Below, piece by piece: positions 26,632 to 35,880 of a DNA stretch of 64,000 bases. Origin of the DNA: Gammaproteobacteria bacterium (GTDB lineage: Bacteria; Pseudomonadota; Gammaproteobacteria; Enterobacterales; Kangiellaceae); NCBI GenBank assembly GCA_013373375.1, contig JABXHY010000024.1, positions 62,001-126,000 of the forward strand. The letters are read 5' to 3'. Position numbers and translations under genes: made by a program. Below the pieces are notes generated by a model. The model saw nothing but the letters and a program-made list of their open reading frames with translations. It had not been told where the DNA came from and ran no database searches. Numbering within the stretch: the stretch's first letter is position 1; each line of letters starts with the position of its first letter.

Positions 26632-27639
26632 TTACCGTTGTTTACCCCAGCTAAACGCTAATGCTGAAATGATTAGAAAAAGCCCACTCATAACAGCGAG
26701 CGCGATAATATGGTAAGCAATGTCTCTAAAGGTTGCGCCATCAATCATGACATCTCTTGCTGCACTAACCATGTGTGTGAGCGGAAATATTTGCGCAATA
26801 TATTGAAGCCATTGTGGTGCGCCTTCAAGGCTAAACCAAACACCTGACAAAATTATCATTGGCCATGATGCAACATTTAACAAACCGCCAGTGAGTTCCT
26901 CACTTGATGATTTTGAAGCAACCATCAATCCTAAGCTGATTAAACTTAAAGTTCCAAGCAACAAAATGAGCAGCAGCAAGCCCAATGATCCTAATACTAA
27001 AAAGTCGATTGCCCACCAGGTGAGAAGAAAAACTAAAACAGAAATCGATACAACAATAAAAAATCGAGACGCAACCTGTGCTAATACAAACTCAAAAGCC
27101 GTAAGTGGTGTTGCATTGAGTCGTTTCAGCACTCCACTTTTTCGATAACGCACAATGACATAGCCCACACCAAACAAACAGCTAAACATTGTATTCATTC
27201 CAAGCACGCCTGGTATCACCCAGTCGACATATCGAATTGCTCGGCCACTGACTTCAATAGGTGTAAAGCCATGTAAAGAAGACTCAAAAATTTTGGCCGC
27301 TAAATAACCTTTTGGTGAATTGTTATTCAATGCATAAGAAGAAGCTGACCAGTTAATTAAGAAATCAATTTGGTGATACTGCAATTTTTGAAGAGCATTG
27401 CTCTGCTCATCGTAAAGCACATAGTCAATGTATTTGATCTTTTCGAGAGGCTCTGGAATTTCTGTAGCTCCAACTATTGCTACTTTGTATTGAGCTGGGT
27501 TTTCATCAGAAAAAACTAATGACAGACCTAGTATTAGTAATAAAGGAAAAATTAGATTCCAACTCATCGCTGCCCGGTCACGCCAGAATTCGCGGTTTCT
27601 CGCATTTAATACAGCAATAAATCGAGCAAATTTAAACAT
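26632..27639 (-). CDS. ABC-2 type transporter permease
   Basis: A 335-residue permease with one N-terminal helix (about 25-42), an extracytoplasmic loop of about 130 residues, and five C-terminal helices (about 165-330). The 'PGVLGMNTMFSCLFGVGYVIVRYRKSGVLKRLNATPL' region and the later LSGVWFSLEGAP are typical of ABC-2 exporters of the NodJ/YhhJ type. It starts 1 base after the ATPase gene and is translated with it. The two make an efflux pump for an unknown substrate (drug, lipid or polymer). Confidence 0.88.
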   Translation of the reverse strand: MFKFARFIAVLNARNREFWRDRAAMSWNLIFPLLLILGLSLVFSDENPAQYKVAIVGATEIPEPLEKIKYIDYVLYDEQSNALQKLQYHQIDFLINWSASSYALNNNSPKGYLAAKIFESSLHGFTPIEVSGRAIRYVDWVIPGVLGMNTMFSCLFGVGYVIVRYRKSGVLKRLNATPLTAFEFVLAQVASRFFIVVSISVLVFLLTWWAIDFLVLGSLGLLLLILLLGTLSLISLGLMVASKSSSEELTGGLLNVASWPMIILSGVWFSLEGAPQWLQYIAQIFPLTHMVSAARDVMIDGATFRDIAYHIIALAVMSGLFLIISALAFSWGKQR

Positions 27640-27640
27640 G

Positions 27641-28525
27641 TTAGCTTCTCAATTGATGACCCGTTAACTTGATAAATAAGTCTTCAAGATTGGGTCGATG
27701 AATTGATAATCCCTCGAGAGAAATTCCTGCATTAACTATAGACTTTATATCGTCTTCTACAGCTGAAGTTGAAAATTCCAGTAATCCTTGGTCCTCAAGA
27801 AAAGTAGTATTACTTGGGAGCAAGCCTTTAATACCGTTGTGATTTTTTATTCGAATTATCGTTCCAGAGAAATGTTGGTTAAGTAAGTCTTCGGGTTTAC
27901 CTTGTTCAATTATTTTACCTCGATCAATTACCACAATCTCATCACATAGTTGTTGAGCTTCATCCATATAATGAGTGGTCAGTATTAGTGTTTTTCCTTG
28001 TTCTTTTATTCGTTTAACCAGTGTCCAAAAATTTCTGCGCGATTGTGGATCGAGTCCTGTGGTTGGTTCATCTAAAAACACTAGCTCGGGGTTATGCAAT
28101 AATGCCAATGCGAGTAGCAGTCGTTGTCTTTGTCCGCCCGACAACTTTTTGGTGTCTTGATCTAAAAAGTCTTGCAAACTGCATAGTGAAATTAACTCAG
28201 AGATATTGCTGGTGTCATTGTAAAGGTTAGCAAACAGATTGAGAGTCTCTTTGACTTTGATGTGATCTTGAAGAGCGGTTTCTTGAAATTGAATACCAAT
28301 GTGCTGTTGTAGTGATTGCCCTTTGTTTAACAATGGATAATCAATATCGCCGGAGTCAGGCGATACGATCCCTTCGATCATCTCTAAAGTCGTGGTTTTT
28401 CCCGCACCGTTGGGTCCGAGTAATCCAAAGCAGCTACCGCGTTTAACAGAAAATGAAATATTATCAACCGCAGTGAGTTGGCCGTATTGCTTGAAGAGTT
28501 GGTGAACAATCAGAGCATCAGTCAT
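27641..28525 (-). CDS. ABC transporter ATP-binding protein
   Basis: A 294-residue ATPase with Walker A GPNGAGKTT, Q-loop (QFQET), signature LSGGQRQR, Walker B LVFLDEPTTGLDP and switch His (TTHYMDEAQ). The C-terminal extension of about 70 residues resembles that of CcmA/DrrA-type exporter ATPases. It is the first gene of a two-gene operon with the permease at 26632. Substrate unknown. Confidence 0.93.
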   Translation of the reverse strand: MTDALIVHQLFKQYGQLTAVDNISFSVKRGSCFGLLGPNGAGKTTTLEMIEGIVSPDSGDIDYPLLNKGQSLQQHIGIQFQETALQDHIKVKETLNLFANLYNDTSNISELISLCSLQDFLDQDTKKLSGGQRQRLLLALALLHNPELVFLDEPTTGLDPQSRRNFWTLVKRIKEQGKTLILTTHYMDEAQQLCDEIVVIDRGKIIEQGKPEDLLNQHFSGTIIRIKNHNGIKGLLPSNTTFLEDQGLLEFSTSAVEDDIKSIVNAGISLEGLSIHRPNLEDLFIKLTGHQLRS

Positions 28526-28594
28526 TTGAAGATTCTAATGACTGATGCGATTTGATACAACTAATTAATAAGTTAGTCGCTTAGATGTTATGAA

Positions 28595-29329
28595 CTAAAA
28601 GTGGTAAGTAGCATTAATAAACATACCATCGAACTCAAGATCAGCAGTAAAGTCATCTTCATCATCGACTTCTAAAGAGAAAGTTCGAATACCACCTTCG
28701 ATACCGAGGCCGATACTGGTTTCGTAACCAACAAATAATGAAGTGTCAGTTACCGAGTTTCCACCTTGACTAATATGGTTAAGAATCGCACTGACGCTCA
28801 AGCCTGTTAATGGAAGATCGAATCGAGCTTTTCCGTAGAGCATGGGTAATGTTTCATCGAATTTCTCATTGGTTGAGTTAACGCCATCCGAAACGAAAAC
28901 GTAACCGTCAAATTGACGTGCCGTTAAACCAAGATCCAGGTTTACCCAGTTATCAAGGATTTCGTAGTAAAGAGTGTAATCTCGGTGAGACATATCGAAT
29001 TCAGTATCGACATTACCAACGAAAGTTTCACCACCGAAATTACCAGTAAAAGGACCTGAACCACTTGATTTGAGGTCCTGCTCGGTGATCATTGCATTGG
29101 GGATAATTGGAATGGGATGTTCGAACGCAAGATAAAATCCGGTTTGGTTTTTATCTCTAATGTCGACACCACTGCTTCCAAACACCATTTCGTCGTTAGA
29201 TGCGTTTGAAATATTACCGCTGGCTTCCGGTTTCCAGTTACCAGTTCCAACGTAAATCCCTAACATGTCCGCCGATAAAGGAAGACTTGCAAATGAAGTA
29301 ATAGCAGCACTTAGCAATAATTTTTTCAT
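28595..29329 (-). CDS. TIGR04219-type outer-membrane beta-barrel protein
   Basis: A 244-residue outer-membrane protein: signal peptide (MKKLLLSAAITSFASLPLSA, cleavage near 20), then alternating strands ending in the aromatic Phe of NATYHF, the usual BAM recognition end. The early DMLGIYVGTGNWKPEASG matches the TIGR04219 family of about 240-residue barrels. The function is unknown. The start at 29329 is chosen because AAGAGA lies 6 bases upstream; two earlier in-frame ATGs lack spacing. It sits downstream of a 390-base noncoding stretch. Confidence 0.8.
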   Translation of the reverse strand: MKKLLLSAAITSFASLPLSADMLGIYVGTGNWKPEASGNISNASNDEMVFGSSGVDIRDKNQTGFYLAFEHPIPIIPNAMITEQDLKSSGSGPFTGNFGGETFVGNVDTEFDMSHRDYTLYYEILDNWVNLDLGLTARQFDGYVFVSDGVNSTNEKFDETLPMLYGKARFDLPLTGLSVSAILNHISQGGNSVTDTSLFVGYETSIGLGIEGGIRTFSLEVDDEDDFTADLEFDGMFINATYHF

Positions 29330-29719
29330 AACCATTCTCTTTTTAATCAATGTGTTATCCAAAGGTATATTAGCTTATAAATCTTTGACTTGTCACACAA
29401 AATACTTTTTTAACTCCCCTATAGGATAGCTTGCCACGGAAGGATTTGCGTGACGAGTGTCAAAGTTTTCAGCTCAAAAGCCCTCGAAGTTGGACTAAAG
29501 GTAGATAAGTTGAGATAAGTGGAAATAACTTTCAGTCAAAACGTAAAAAAAAGGCGCAATCAATGCGCCTTGTGGAAGGTTGAGGGTTTGAAGAGTCACT
29601 TAACGCCAGACATAGAATTAAATGACTCTCTATAATTGTAGTTCAATTGCCCTTTTGTGCAAGAATATGTCCATATATTGTGTGTTCTATGATTAAGCAT
29701 CACAATATAAGCTTGTAAA
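29330..29719. other. Intergenic region with terminator and hairpin
   Basis: 390 bases without a gene. It contains a hairpin at 29593-29628 (GAGTCA...TGACTC arms, one G-U on the minus strand), the terminator at 29543-29571, and presumably the promoter of the outer-membrane protein gene at 29329. I see no small reading frame with a ribosome site. Confidence 0.5.
29543..29571 (-). terminator. Intrinsic terminator of the rlmG-yajG transcript
   Basis: On the minus strand AAGGCGCA pairs with TGCGCCTT around a 5-base loop and is followed by a run of T (the A-run at 29545-29552 on the plus strand). It lies about 150 bases after the yajG stop. Confidence 0.82.
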
Positions 29720-30292
29720 TTATTGGTCCCCAGCAGTGTTCGACTGTTTTATTGCCGCTATCACTTGTGGGTCATTAAGTGCGTTGTTGAGTAGTTTTCC
29801 GACGACTTCATTCGCAAGTCCAGTGACCTCAGGCGGAGTTGCTTTTAATGCCACTGTCATGGTTTTGCGCACTGAAAAGCTCTTTTTAAATTCGCTGTTT
29901 TTTCGGGTAATTAATAAATTGAGCTGTCCATCAGCTGATAATTCATCTTTTACAGTACCTTTGGTAATCACGACCTGGAACTTTGAAAAGTCGAAGGTAA
30001 GGTTTGCATTGGTAAAGTGTTTATTCGAGCTGACTTGGTAACCTTGGTTGATGAAGCGAGCAAGTAGATTTCGCTTTACCGAGTCGGCAAATTCGTTACT
30101 GGGAGTCGCCATAACTTGTGACTCGTCGGAGACCGTGTTTAGTTTTGGCGCAACAACATTTATTGACACTACCAAGGCTTCATCGAGCTTGCTTTCACGG
30201 GTTGAGACATCGGGATCAACGGTGTATTCAATTGGGCGATTGGCACATCCAATTAATACCATCGATAACAAAAAAACATAAACAAACTTCAT
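29720..30292 (-). CDS. yajG: YajG-family lipoprotein
   Basis: A 190-residue lipoprotein: signal peptide MKFVYVFLLSMVLIGC with a clear lipobox (LIGC, Cys16), then the YajG fold with 'FADSVKRNLLARFINQGYQV' and a C-terminal 'VTGLANEVVGKLLNNALNDPQVIAAI' helix. YajG proteins are small envelope lipoproteins of unknown function, in E. coli encoded with ampG. Its ATG overlaps the rlmG stop by 4 bases, so the two genes are translationally coupled. Confidence 0.82.
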   Translation of the reverse strand: MKFVYVFLLSMVLIGCANRPIEYTVDPDVSTRESKLDEALVVSINVVAPKLNTVSDESQVMATPSNEFADSVKRNLLARFINQGYQVSSNKHFTNANLTFDFSKFQVVITKGTVKDELSADGQLNLLITRKNSEFKKSFSVRKTMTVALKATPPEVTGLANEVVGKLLNNALNDPQVIAAIKQSNTAGDQ

Positions 30293-31473
30293 AGAACCTC
30301 CTCAGTTTTGGTGCTACATAAAATAACAAAGCGTGGATTAGATGCAAGTAGCATCGCGTTACCAAATATTTTTTGTAATGCATGGTGGTAATTTAAATGT
30401 CGATTGGCAATAACCCAAATAGTTCCCTGGTTTTTTAAAACTCTAAATGCCTGTTCGAACATATAGTGTGCAGTATCGGTGGTCACCCTGCGCTGTTGAT
30501 GAAACGGCGGATTGCATAGTACGCCATCATGGGACTGATCCGGCGCATCATTGGCGCAATTACTGATTTTAAATTCGATATTATTGAGATGATTTAATTC
30601 TGCAGATTTTTTTGCTGATACGATTGCATGATAAGACTCGTCGTAACCCGTTACAGTTATATTTGGATTAACTAACCCTGCAAAAATTGACAGTAAACCA
30701 TTGCCGCATCCGAAGTCTGCGATCGATTTATAACTCGACAAATCTGGGAAGTTATCTAAAAGAAACCGAGATCCAATGTCGAGTGAGTTAGCACTAAATA
30801 CATTCGGCAAGCTCACAATTTTAAATGGACGAGTTCCTTGTTGAGTCACCGTGTAACTCTCGGCATGCTCTAAAATGTCGGTTTTGACAGTGTTTTGTGT
30901 TGCTGGAAAAACGGCTTTGATAACTCTTGCTTTTTTTTCGGAACGTCCAGCATCTATGTTGATACAGTATTTTTCGATTACTTTTTTTACCTGCGGCGTT
31001 ATAAATTTTTGCATAATACCAAACCAAATAGGTATCTCAGGAAAACACTCGCTCAAAATACATAATTGGTGTTTAAAGTGATTTAGATTTTTTGGTAATC
31101 GCATTAAAATTAAGTCTGGTCTACGCGAAGGTAACGGATTTTTTGAGTTTATAAATTCGTCTGTCGAGTTCAAAAATTCGACAGAGCTTTCAACAAAGTT
31201 GAGCGACAAGTTTTTTTTCGTCGCAATTTGCGATAGTAATGAGTCCGTCCAATGAGTGACCGAGCAGTTACTTGATAATGCACATGTTAGAGCGCCAAAT
31301 TCATCGTTGACGATAAATGTGTGAGTTAACTTTTCATGAGAAAGTATTGATTCATTTGCAAAAAAGTTAAGTAGCATTTTGTCAGCATGATCGAATGGAA
31401 GAAGCGTTTGATCACGCACCTTTGGATAGCGTTGCACTTCACAAGTGCCCAAGGATGTTTTTAGTAACGTCAT
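30289..31473 (-). CDS. rlmG: 23S rRNA (guanine-1835-N2)-methyltransferase RlmG
   Basis: A 394-residue cytosolic methyltransferase with a duplicated methyltransferase architecture. The N-terminal half lacks SAM motifs. The C-terminal half has motif I (SIADFGCGNGLLSIFA) and the catalytic NPPF in VLCNPPFHQQ, typical of amino-group methylation. The opening LLPFDHADKMLLN matches RlmG/RsmC-like proteins. RlmG modifies m2G1835 of 23S rRNA. The length is close to E. coli RlmG (378). It is the first gene of the operon with yajG. Confidence 0.87.
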   Translation of the reverse strand: MTLLKTSLGTCEVQRYPKVRDQTLLPFDHADKMLLNFFANESILSHEKLTHTFIVNDEFGALTCALSSNCSVTHWTDSLLSQIATKKNLSLNFVESSVEFLNSTDEFINSKNPLPSRRPDLILMRLPKNLNHFKHQLCILSECFPEIPIWFGIMQKFITPQVKKVIEKYCINIDAGRSEKKARVIKAVFPATQNTVKTDILEHAESYTVTQQGTRPFKIVSLPNVFSANSLDIGSRFLLDNFPDLSSYKSIADFGCGNGLLSIFAGLVNPNITVTGYDESYHAIVSAKKSAELNHLNNIEFKISNCANDAPDQSHDGVLCNPPFHQQRRVTTDTAHYMFEQAFRVLKNQGTIWVIANRHLNYHHALQKIFGNAMLLASNPRFVILCSTKTEEVL

Positions 31474-31641
31474 TATAGATTACTTTATCGTTAATTAAGA
31501 TGAATTTTATCATCTTAATGGCCTTGGGGGATGTTTTTTGCTAGCTTCACATTTGTGCAACATAAAAGATGCAGTTTATAAGAAAGAATCACAGTAGCTA
31601 TTTAGTTTAAACGATCGCTTTTTTCAAAGGGGAGAACATCA

Positions 31642-32388
31642 ATGTCAACGCGAGTTGCTTTAGTTACAGGTGGTACAGGTGGTATAGGTACTGCAATTTG
31701 CCAGCGGTTAGCAAAAGAAGGATATAAAGTAGCAGCAGGATACAATAGTGGAGGTAATCATGACCTTGCACAATCCTGGCAAGCAGCACAGCAAAAAGAA
31801 GGTTTTGAATTCGATATCAGTTACGGTGATGTTCGAGACTTTGACTCTTGTGCAGCGTGTATTGCGCATGTTGAAGAAGCGCTCGGACCAATTGACGTAC
31901 TGGTGAACAATGCAGGCGTGACTCGCGACTCAACATTAAAGAAAATGTCGAAAAACCAATGGGATGAAGTCCTTAATGCTAATCTCGACTCGGTGTTCAA
32001 CATGACTCGAAATGTGATTAATGGCATGATCGAACGCCAATATGGACGAATAATCAATGTCTCTTCCATTAATGCGCAAAAAGGTCAGTTAGGACAAACT
32101 AACTATTCTGCAGCCAAGGCGGGCATGCATGGCTTTACTAAGGCCTTGTCGCAAGAGGTTGCGAGAAAGGGAATAACTGTGAATACGGTTTCTCCCGGTT
32201 ATATTGCGACTAAAATGGTGATGGCCGTTGCTGAAGAAATTCGGCAGCATATTATTGAAGGTATCCCGGTTGGTCGACTTGGGCTGCCTAAAGAAGTGGC
32301 CCATGCGGTAGCGTTTTTGGCATCAGAAGAATCGGGTTTTATTACCGGCTCGAATCTTTCGGTTAACGGTGGCCAGCATATGTTCTAG
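31642..32388 (+). CDS. phaB: Acetoacetyl-CoA reductase
   Basis: A 248-residue SDR with VTGGTGGIG, NNAGVTRD, catalytic Ser in NVSSINAQKG and YSAAK. The GQFGQTNYSAAK-like segment (here KGQLGQTNYSAAKAG) and the C-terminal ITGSNLSVNGGQHMF mark the PhaB subgroup, which reduces acetoacetyl-CoA to (R)-3-hydroxybutyryl-CoA with NADPH for PHA synthesis. AAAGGGGAG precedes the ATG. FabG is the alternative, but the ending favours PhaB. No phaA or phaC is adjacent; phaR is 22 kb away. Confidence 0.87.
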   Translation: MSTRVALVTGGTGGIGTAICQRLAKEGYKVAAGYNSGGNHDLAQSWQAAQQKEGFEFDISYGDVRDFDSCAACIAHVEEALGPIDVLVNNAGVTRDSTLKKMSKNQWDEVLNANLDSVFNMTRNVINGMIERQYGRIINVSSINAQKGQLGQTNYSAAKAGMHGFTKALSQEVARKGITVNTVSPGYIATKMVMAVAEEIRQHIIEGIPVGRLGLPKEVAHAVAFLASEESGFITGSNLSVNGGQHMF

Positions 32389-32483
32389 CGGTATCAACGA
32401 CCAAATCTCAAGGATTGAAACTGGTGGTTTATTGTGATTGTCGTCATTGTTTGACGTGAAAATACAACTATTCACAATTTCTA

Positions 32484-32499
32484 TGTGATGGCAATCACA
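32484..32499. promoter_or_regulatory. CRP/Vfr-type operator palindrome
   Basis: TGTGA-N6-TCACA (TGTGATGGCAATCACA), both half-sites matching the CRP consensus exactly, flanked by AT-rich sequence. It lies 54 bases before the start of the GYF-domain gene and about 95 bases after phaB, so it most likely controls the GYF gene. Confidence 0.7.
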
Positions 32500-32552
32500 G
32501 CATTTAAAGCGTTGCATACTAGACTATACGCAGTACGAGCAAGGAGCAGATT

Positions 32553-33548
32553 ATGCAAGGCAAATCTTGGTATTTTAGACGTAAAGGACGAGTCGAAGGT
32601 CCGTTTTCTCTTGAACAACTACAAAAACGAGTGGGCACTGATCCCGAGTATTCGGTATGGAACTCTAAACTAGCGAGCTGGAAGCCTGCAGGGGATTGGT
32701 TGCAAAACTTTGGCAATGAGTCTGCGACAGTTGCAGAATCTAATGTAAAGTCATTGAAACCGTCTGCGAAAATTGTGTCTCGAAGCGAAGCAGTTGAGTC
32801 TCAACATACGGATTCAAAGATAAAACAAGTCAAAGAACACACCACTAACCAAAGTCCATCATTAGAGAATACATCGAAAGATAATTCTTTAGTGGCAGAT
32901 AAAGCAACGGCGTCTCGGTTCTCTGACACTGCTGCGGACTTAAAAGTATTTCGTGAGAAGTGGGCTGCTCTTGAAAAGAAGCAGCTCTCTGAAAGACAAG
33001 CATTGTTGCAAGAGTTTTCCGAACTGAAACAGCAAATTAGTACGATTAAGCGCGCATCTATAGAATCAACATTGGCTCACATGAGCAATGCTAAATCTGA
33101 ACAAGAAAGTTTAGTAAAGGCGAACGCCGATAAGAGCGTTTCTCAATCGAAGCCTGCGCATTCAAATACTATTCTGCGCAGTCAGAACTTGAAAATTGAT
33201 CGATCAACAAGTGAAGAAACACATCAGTCGACTAAGCTTGAGCTGGTGAACGATCAACAGTATGTAAAGCATGAAATGAATAGCGGTGGAGATGCTCAGG
33301 AAAAAATTTATCCGTGGCCAAATCCACAAGGACAAAAAACAAGAACAGAACCAACATTTAGCGAGTCTTTAACCGAATCTAATTCTGAGTTAAGTGAAGA
33401 CACAGTTAACGATATGAATGAACAACAAATTCAGCTCGAAGACATAGTTGCTAATTCTTCTGAGCAATTAGGTGATAACGATAAAATCAGTGACATCGAA
33501 ATGATGCGAAGAGTGGTTGCACGTCGAAGACGACGTCGAGCTCGTTAA
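32553..33548 (+). CDS. GYF-domain protein with long disordered linker
   Basis: A 331-residue soluble protein. The N-terminal 55 residues form a GYF_2-type domain (KSWYFRRKGRVEGPFSLEQLQKRV, then WNSKLASWKPAGDWL). A Ser/Gln/Glu-rich disordered region follows. Residues about 125-185 form a charged coiled coil (FREKWAALEKKQLSERQALL). The C-terminus is strongly basic (RRVVARRRRRRAR), suggesting nucleic-acid or membrane contact. GYF_2 domains bind proline-rich peptides. The role is unknown. AAGGAGCAG gives the start. The CRP-type site upstream suggests carbon-state control. Confidence 0.75.
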   Translation: MQGKSWYFRRKGRVEGPFSLEQLQKRVGTDPEYSVWNSKLASWKPAGDWLQNFGNESATVAESNVKSLKPSAKIVSRSEAVESQHTDSKIKQVKEHTTNQSPSLENTSKDNSLVADKATASRFSDTAADLKVFREKWAALEKKQLSERQALLQEFSELKQQISTIKRASIESTLAHMSNAKSEQESLVKANADKSVSQSKPAHSNTILRSQNLKIDRSTSEETHQSTKLELVNDQQYVKHEMNSGGDAQEKIYPWPNPQGQKTRTEPTFSESLTESNSELSEDTVNDMNEQQIQLEDIVANSSEQLGDNDKISDIEMMRRVVARRRRRRAR

Positions 33549-33567
33549 GATTTGCTCTCCGACAGGT

Positions 33568-34284
33568 TTACCCTGCGACATTATTAACGTACTGCTTAAT
33601 GTAGTCTGGAATTAATTTTAAAAGTTTTCTTTTCTCTGGTATTTCACTACCCATTATCACATCGGCAGCTTCGGCTGCCGATATTTTTTTCTGTAAAGTT
33701 TGCGCGATAGGTTTAAAGCTAATGTGCCAAGGTTCTGGGCTGACGCCTCCTCGATCTCTATCGTAAGGGCGGTAAAATTGATATTGAGCTAAGTTGCTAT
33801 CCAGCCAATTATTTAAGTGTTCGCAGATCCCGCCCGTTTTAAACTCTTGTGGAATCAGCTCGACACAATAATTATTGTTAATAGGCTCGGCTAGAAAAAT
33901 ATCAAAATCAGTTCCCCAATGGTGTCGACTTAACCCTGGTAATGCACTCCAAAAAAACAAAGATGATATTTTATCGTCGATTGACAAATCAGCTGGATTG
34001 AGTGGTTTTGAGTTGCGATCAAGTATTGTCGCTTGGCCATTCCATTTTTTTAGCCAAATACCAAGCTGATACTCGAAGCTTCGCCAGTGGCTTAAAATCC
34101 TTATGGTTAGACCCACTTTGCTAAGATCAGACATTAACTTTTCTAACTGTGCAATCACATCCTTATGCAATCGAATAGTTTGATCGCTTAAAGTATGCTC
34201 AACAATATAAGAGTTTTCGAGGCCGTATAGTAGCCTGGAGCTATCCGACCAATGTTCAAATTGTTGGGCAAAGGTATTATCCAA
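33568..34284 (-). CDS. VanY-like D-alanyl-D-alanine carboxypeptidase (M15 peptidase)
   Basis: A 238-residue protein of the M15B/VanY family. The Zn-binding motif is SRHHWGTDFDIF (the S-x-H-x-x-G-x-x-x-D pattern), with the catalytic Glu and third Zn His in EPWHISF. No signal peptide is visible, so it may act in the cytoplasm as an L,D- or D,D-peptidase on recycled muropeptides, or be exported another way. It is convergent with the GYF gene, 19 bases apart. The GYF gene's terminator lies inside its 3' coding part. Confidence 0.82.
   Translation of the reverse strand: MDNTFAQQFEHWSDSSRLLYGLENSYIVEHTLSDQTIRLHKDVIAQLEKLMSDLSKVGLTIRILSHWRSFEYQLGIWLKKWNGQATILDRNSKPLNPADLSIDDKISSLFFWSALPGLSRHHWGTDFDIFLAEPINNNYCVELIPQEFKTGGICEHLNNWLDSNLAQYQFYRPYDRDRGGVSPEPWHISFKPIAQTLQKKISAAEAADVIMGSEIPEKRKLLKLIPDYIKQYVNNVAG
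33661..33690 (+). terminator. UUCG-tetraloop terminator for the GYF gene, inside the antisense VanY gene
   Basis: ATCGGCAGC (33661-33669), loop TTCG, GCTGCCGAT (33674-33682), then A and seven T: an ideal plus-strand intrinsic terminator with a C-UUCG-G loop. It starts 112 bases after the GYF stop and overlaps codons for the Ala/Glu-rich segment ISAAEAADVIM of the opposite gene. Confidence 0.85.
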
Positions 34285-34384
34285 AGTCTTTTTCCAAAGC
34301 TGCGTTAAAAGTCGTTCTAATTACTGCAATATTCAATCTATTGTCGACTCTTCTTTCAAACAATCTAAGTTAACAGGTTGCGTT

Positions 34385-35536
34385 TTATCGGTTAATAAAC
34401 ACGTTCTTCAAAACTTCGAAGTAACAATCTGTTAACTTTTCAATATCAGCGATAGCAACGCATTCATTAACTTTATGAATAGTGTCATTAACAGGACCTA
34501 ACTCAACAACTTGAGCATTCATTTTAGCAATAAAGCGTCCATCTGAAGTGCCTCCGGTGGTTAGAGCTTCCGGTTTGTAACCCATAACAGATTCAACCGC
34601 ACGGGAACACGCATCGAGTAGTTCACCCTGTTCGGTAAGAAAAGGCTCTCCATTTAGTTTCCAGTTTAACTCAAAATTTAAACCATGTTTTTCTAGAATA
34701 TCTATCACTTGCTGCTGAAGTCCTTCGGCAGACTGCTCCGTCGAGTAACGAAAATTAAACTCAATTTTCAACTCACCAGGAATAATATTACCTGCGCCAG
34801 TTCCGGCTTCGAGATTAGTTATTTGGAAGCTTGTTGGGGGAAAGTACTGATTACCATCATCCCAGGTTTTGTGGGCTAAATCGGCACACGCAACTAATGC
34901 TTCGTGCACTGCATTTTTTGCCAAATGGGGATAAGCGACATGACCCTGTAGTCCGTGTACCGTCAACCATCCGGTTAAAGAGCCACGACGACCATTTTTT
35001 ACCACATCTCCCAGTTTATTGGTTGATGAAGGCTCACCAACTAATGCCATGTTGACCACTTGGCCGCGTTTTAAAAGTGTATCGACAACTCGTGTGGTAC
35101 CGTTGATAAACGGACCTTCTTCGTCACTTGTTATTAAAAATCCAATACTGCCATCGTATTCAGGATATAGATCAATATATCGTTTAGTCGCGACTAACAT
35201 TGCGGCCAGACTGGCCTTCATGTCTGCAGCACCACGTCCATATAACATGTCGCCAATTTCAGTTGGCTCAAAAGGAGGTGTATTCCACTTTTCTTGATTG
35301 CCAGGAGGAACAACATCGGTATGGCCTGCAAAAATAAAAACAGGACCTTTTCCATCAATGTTACCCGAACGTAACGCCCATAAATTTTTGGTGTCTTCAA
35401 AGTCCATATTTTCGACCTCGAATCCAAGCGGTACTAACCATTCTGCCATTAATTCTTGGCAACCCGCATCCTCTGGAGTAATTGATTGCTTTGCTATTAA
35501 TTGTTTGGTTAATTCAATCGTCGACAGACTTGTCAT
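34385..35536 (-). CDS. dapE: Succinyl-diaminopimelate desuccinylase
   Basis: A 383-residue M20-family Zn enzyme removing succinate from N-succinyl-LL-diaminopimelate in lysine/peptidoglycan precursor synthesis. Metal and catalytic motifs: [33 protein letters not shown] and [10 protein letters not shown]. The length is like E. coli (375). Its ATG overlaps the stop of the ArsC-like gene by 1 base, giving an operon. dapD, the upstream pathway step, is 2.7 kb away. Confidence 0.95.
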   Translation of the reverse strand: MTSLSTIELTKQLIAKQSITPEDAGCQELMAEWLVPLGFEVENMDFEDTKNLWALRSGNIDGKGPVFIFAGHTDVVPPGNQEKWNTPPFEPTEIGDMLYGRGAADMKASLAAMLVATKRYIDLYPEYDGSIGFLITSDEEGPFINGTTRVVDTLLKRGQVVNMALVGEPSSTNKLGDVVKNGRRGSLTGWLTVHGLQGHVAYPHLAKNAVHEALVACADLAHKTWDDGNQYFPPTSFQITNLEAGTGAGNIIPGELKIEFNFRYSTEQSAEGLQQQVIDILEKHGLNFELNWKLNGEPFLTEQGELLDACSRAVESVMGYKPEALTTGGTSDGRFIAKMNAQVVELGPVNDTIHKVNECVAIADIEKLTDCYFEVLKNVFINR

Positions 35537-35880
35537 TAAGAGAAAATCCCTTGATATTGCTCAGGTTTAAATCCGATGTAATGTTCGCCGTTGACTTCGA
35601 TCAAGGGGCGTTTTACCACACTAGGATTTTGTTGAATGATCGACACAGCTGACTCAGCCGTTAAATTATTTTTGGTATCTTCGTCGAGCTTACGCCAAGT
35701 TGTACCGCGCTTATTTATGAGTTGATCAAGAGGTAATGATGCACACCATGTTGCAATTAATTCTTTCGGCAACTCGATTTTTTTAAAATCATGAAAGTTA
35801 TATTGAATATCATTTTGATCGAGCCAATTAAAGGCCTTTTTCATAGTGTCGCAGTTTTTAATGCCGTATACGTTTATCAT
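35536..35880 (-). CDS. ArsC/Spx-family reductase-like protein (YffB type)
   Basis: A 114-residue thioredoxin-fold protein starting [20 protein letters not shown]: the N-x-C-D-T redox Cys near residue 10, then RGTTWRKL and KRPLIEV, the typical ArsC/Spx core. A single Cys of this kind is found in YffB, encoded next to dapE in E. coli as here. True arsenate reduction is unlikely. It forms an operon with dapE, with coupled start and stop. Confidence 0.87.
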   Translation of the reverse strand: MINVYGIKNCDTMKKAFNWLDQNDIQYNFHDFKKIELPKELIATWCASLPLDQLINKRGTTWRKLDEDTKNNLTAESAVSIIQQNPSVVKRPLIEVNGEHYIGFKPEQYQGIFS

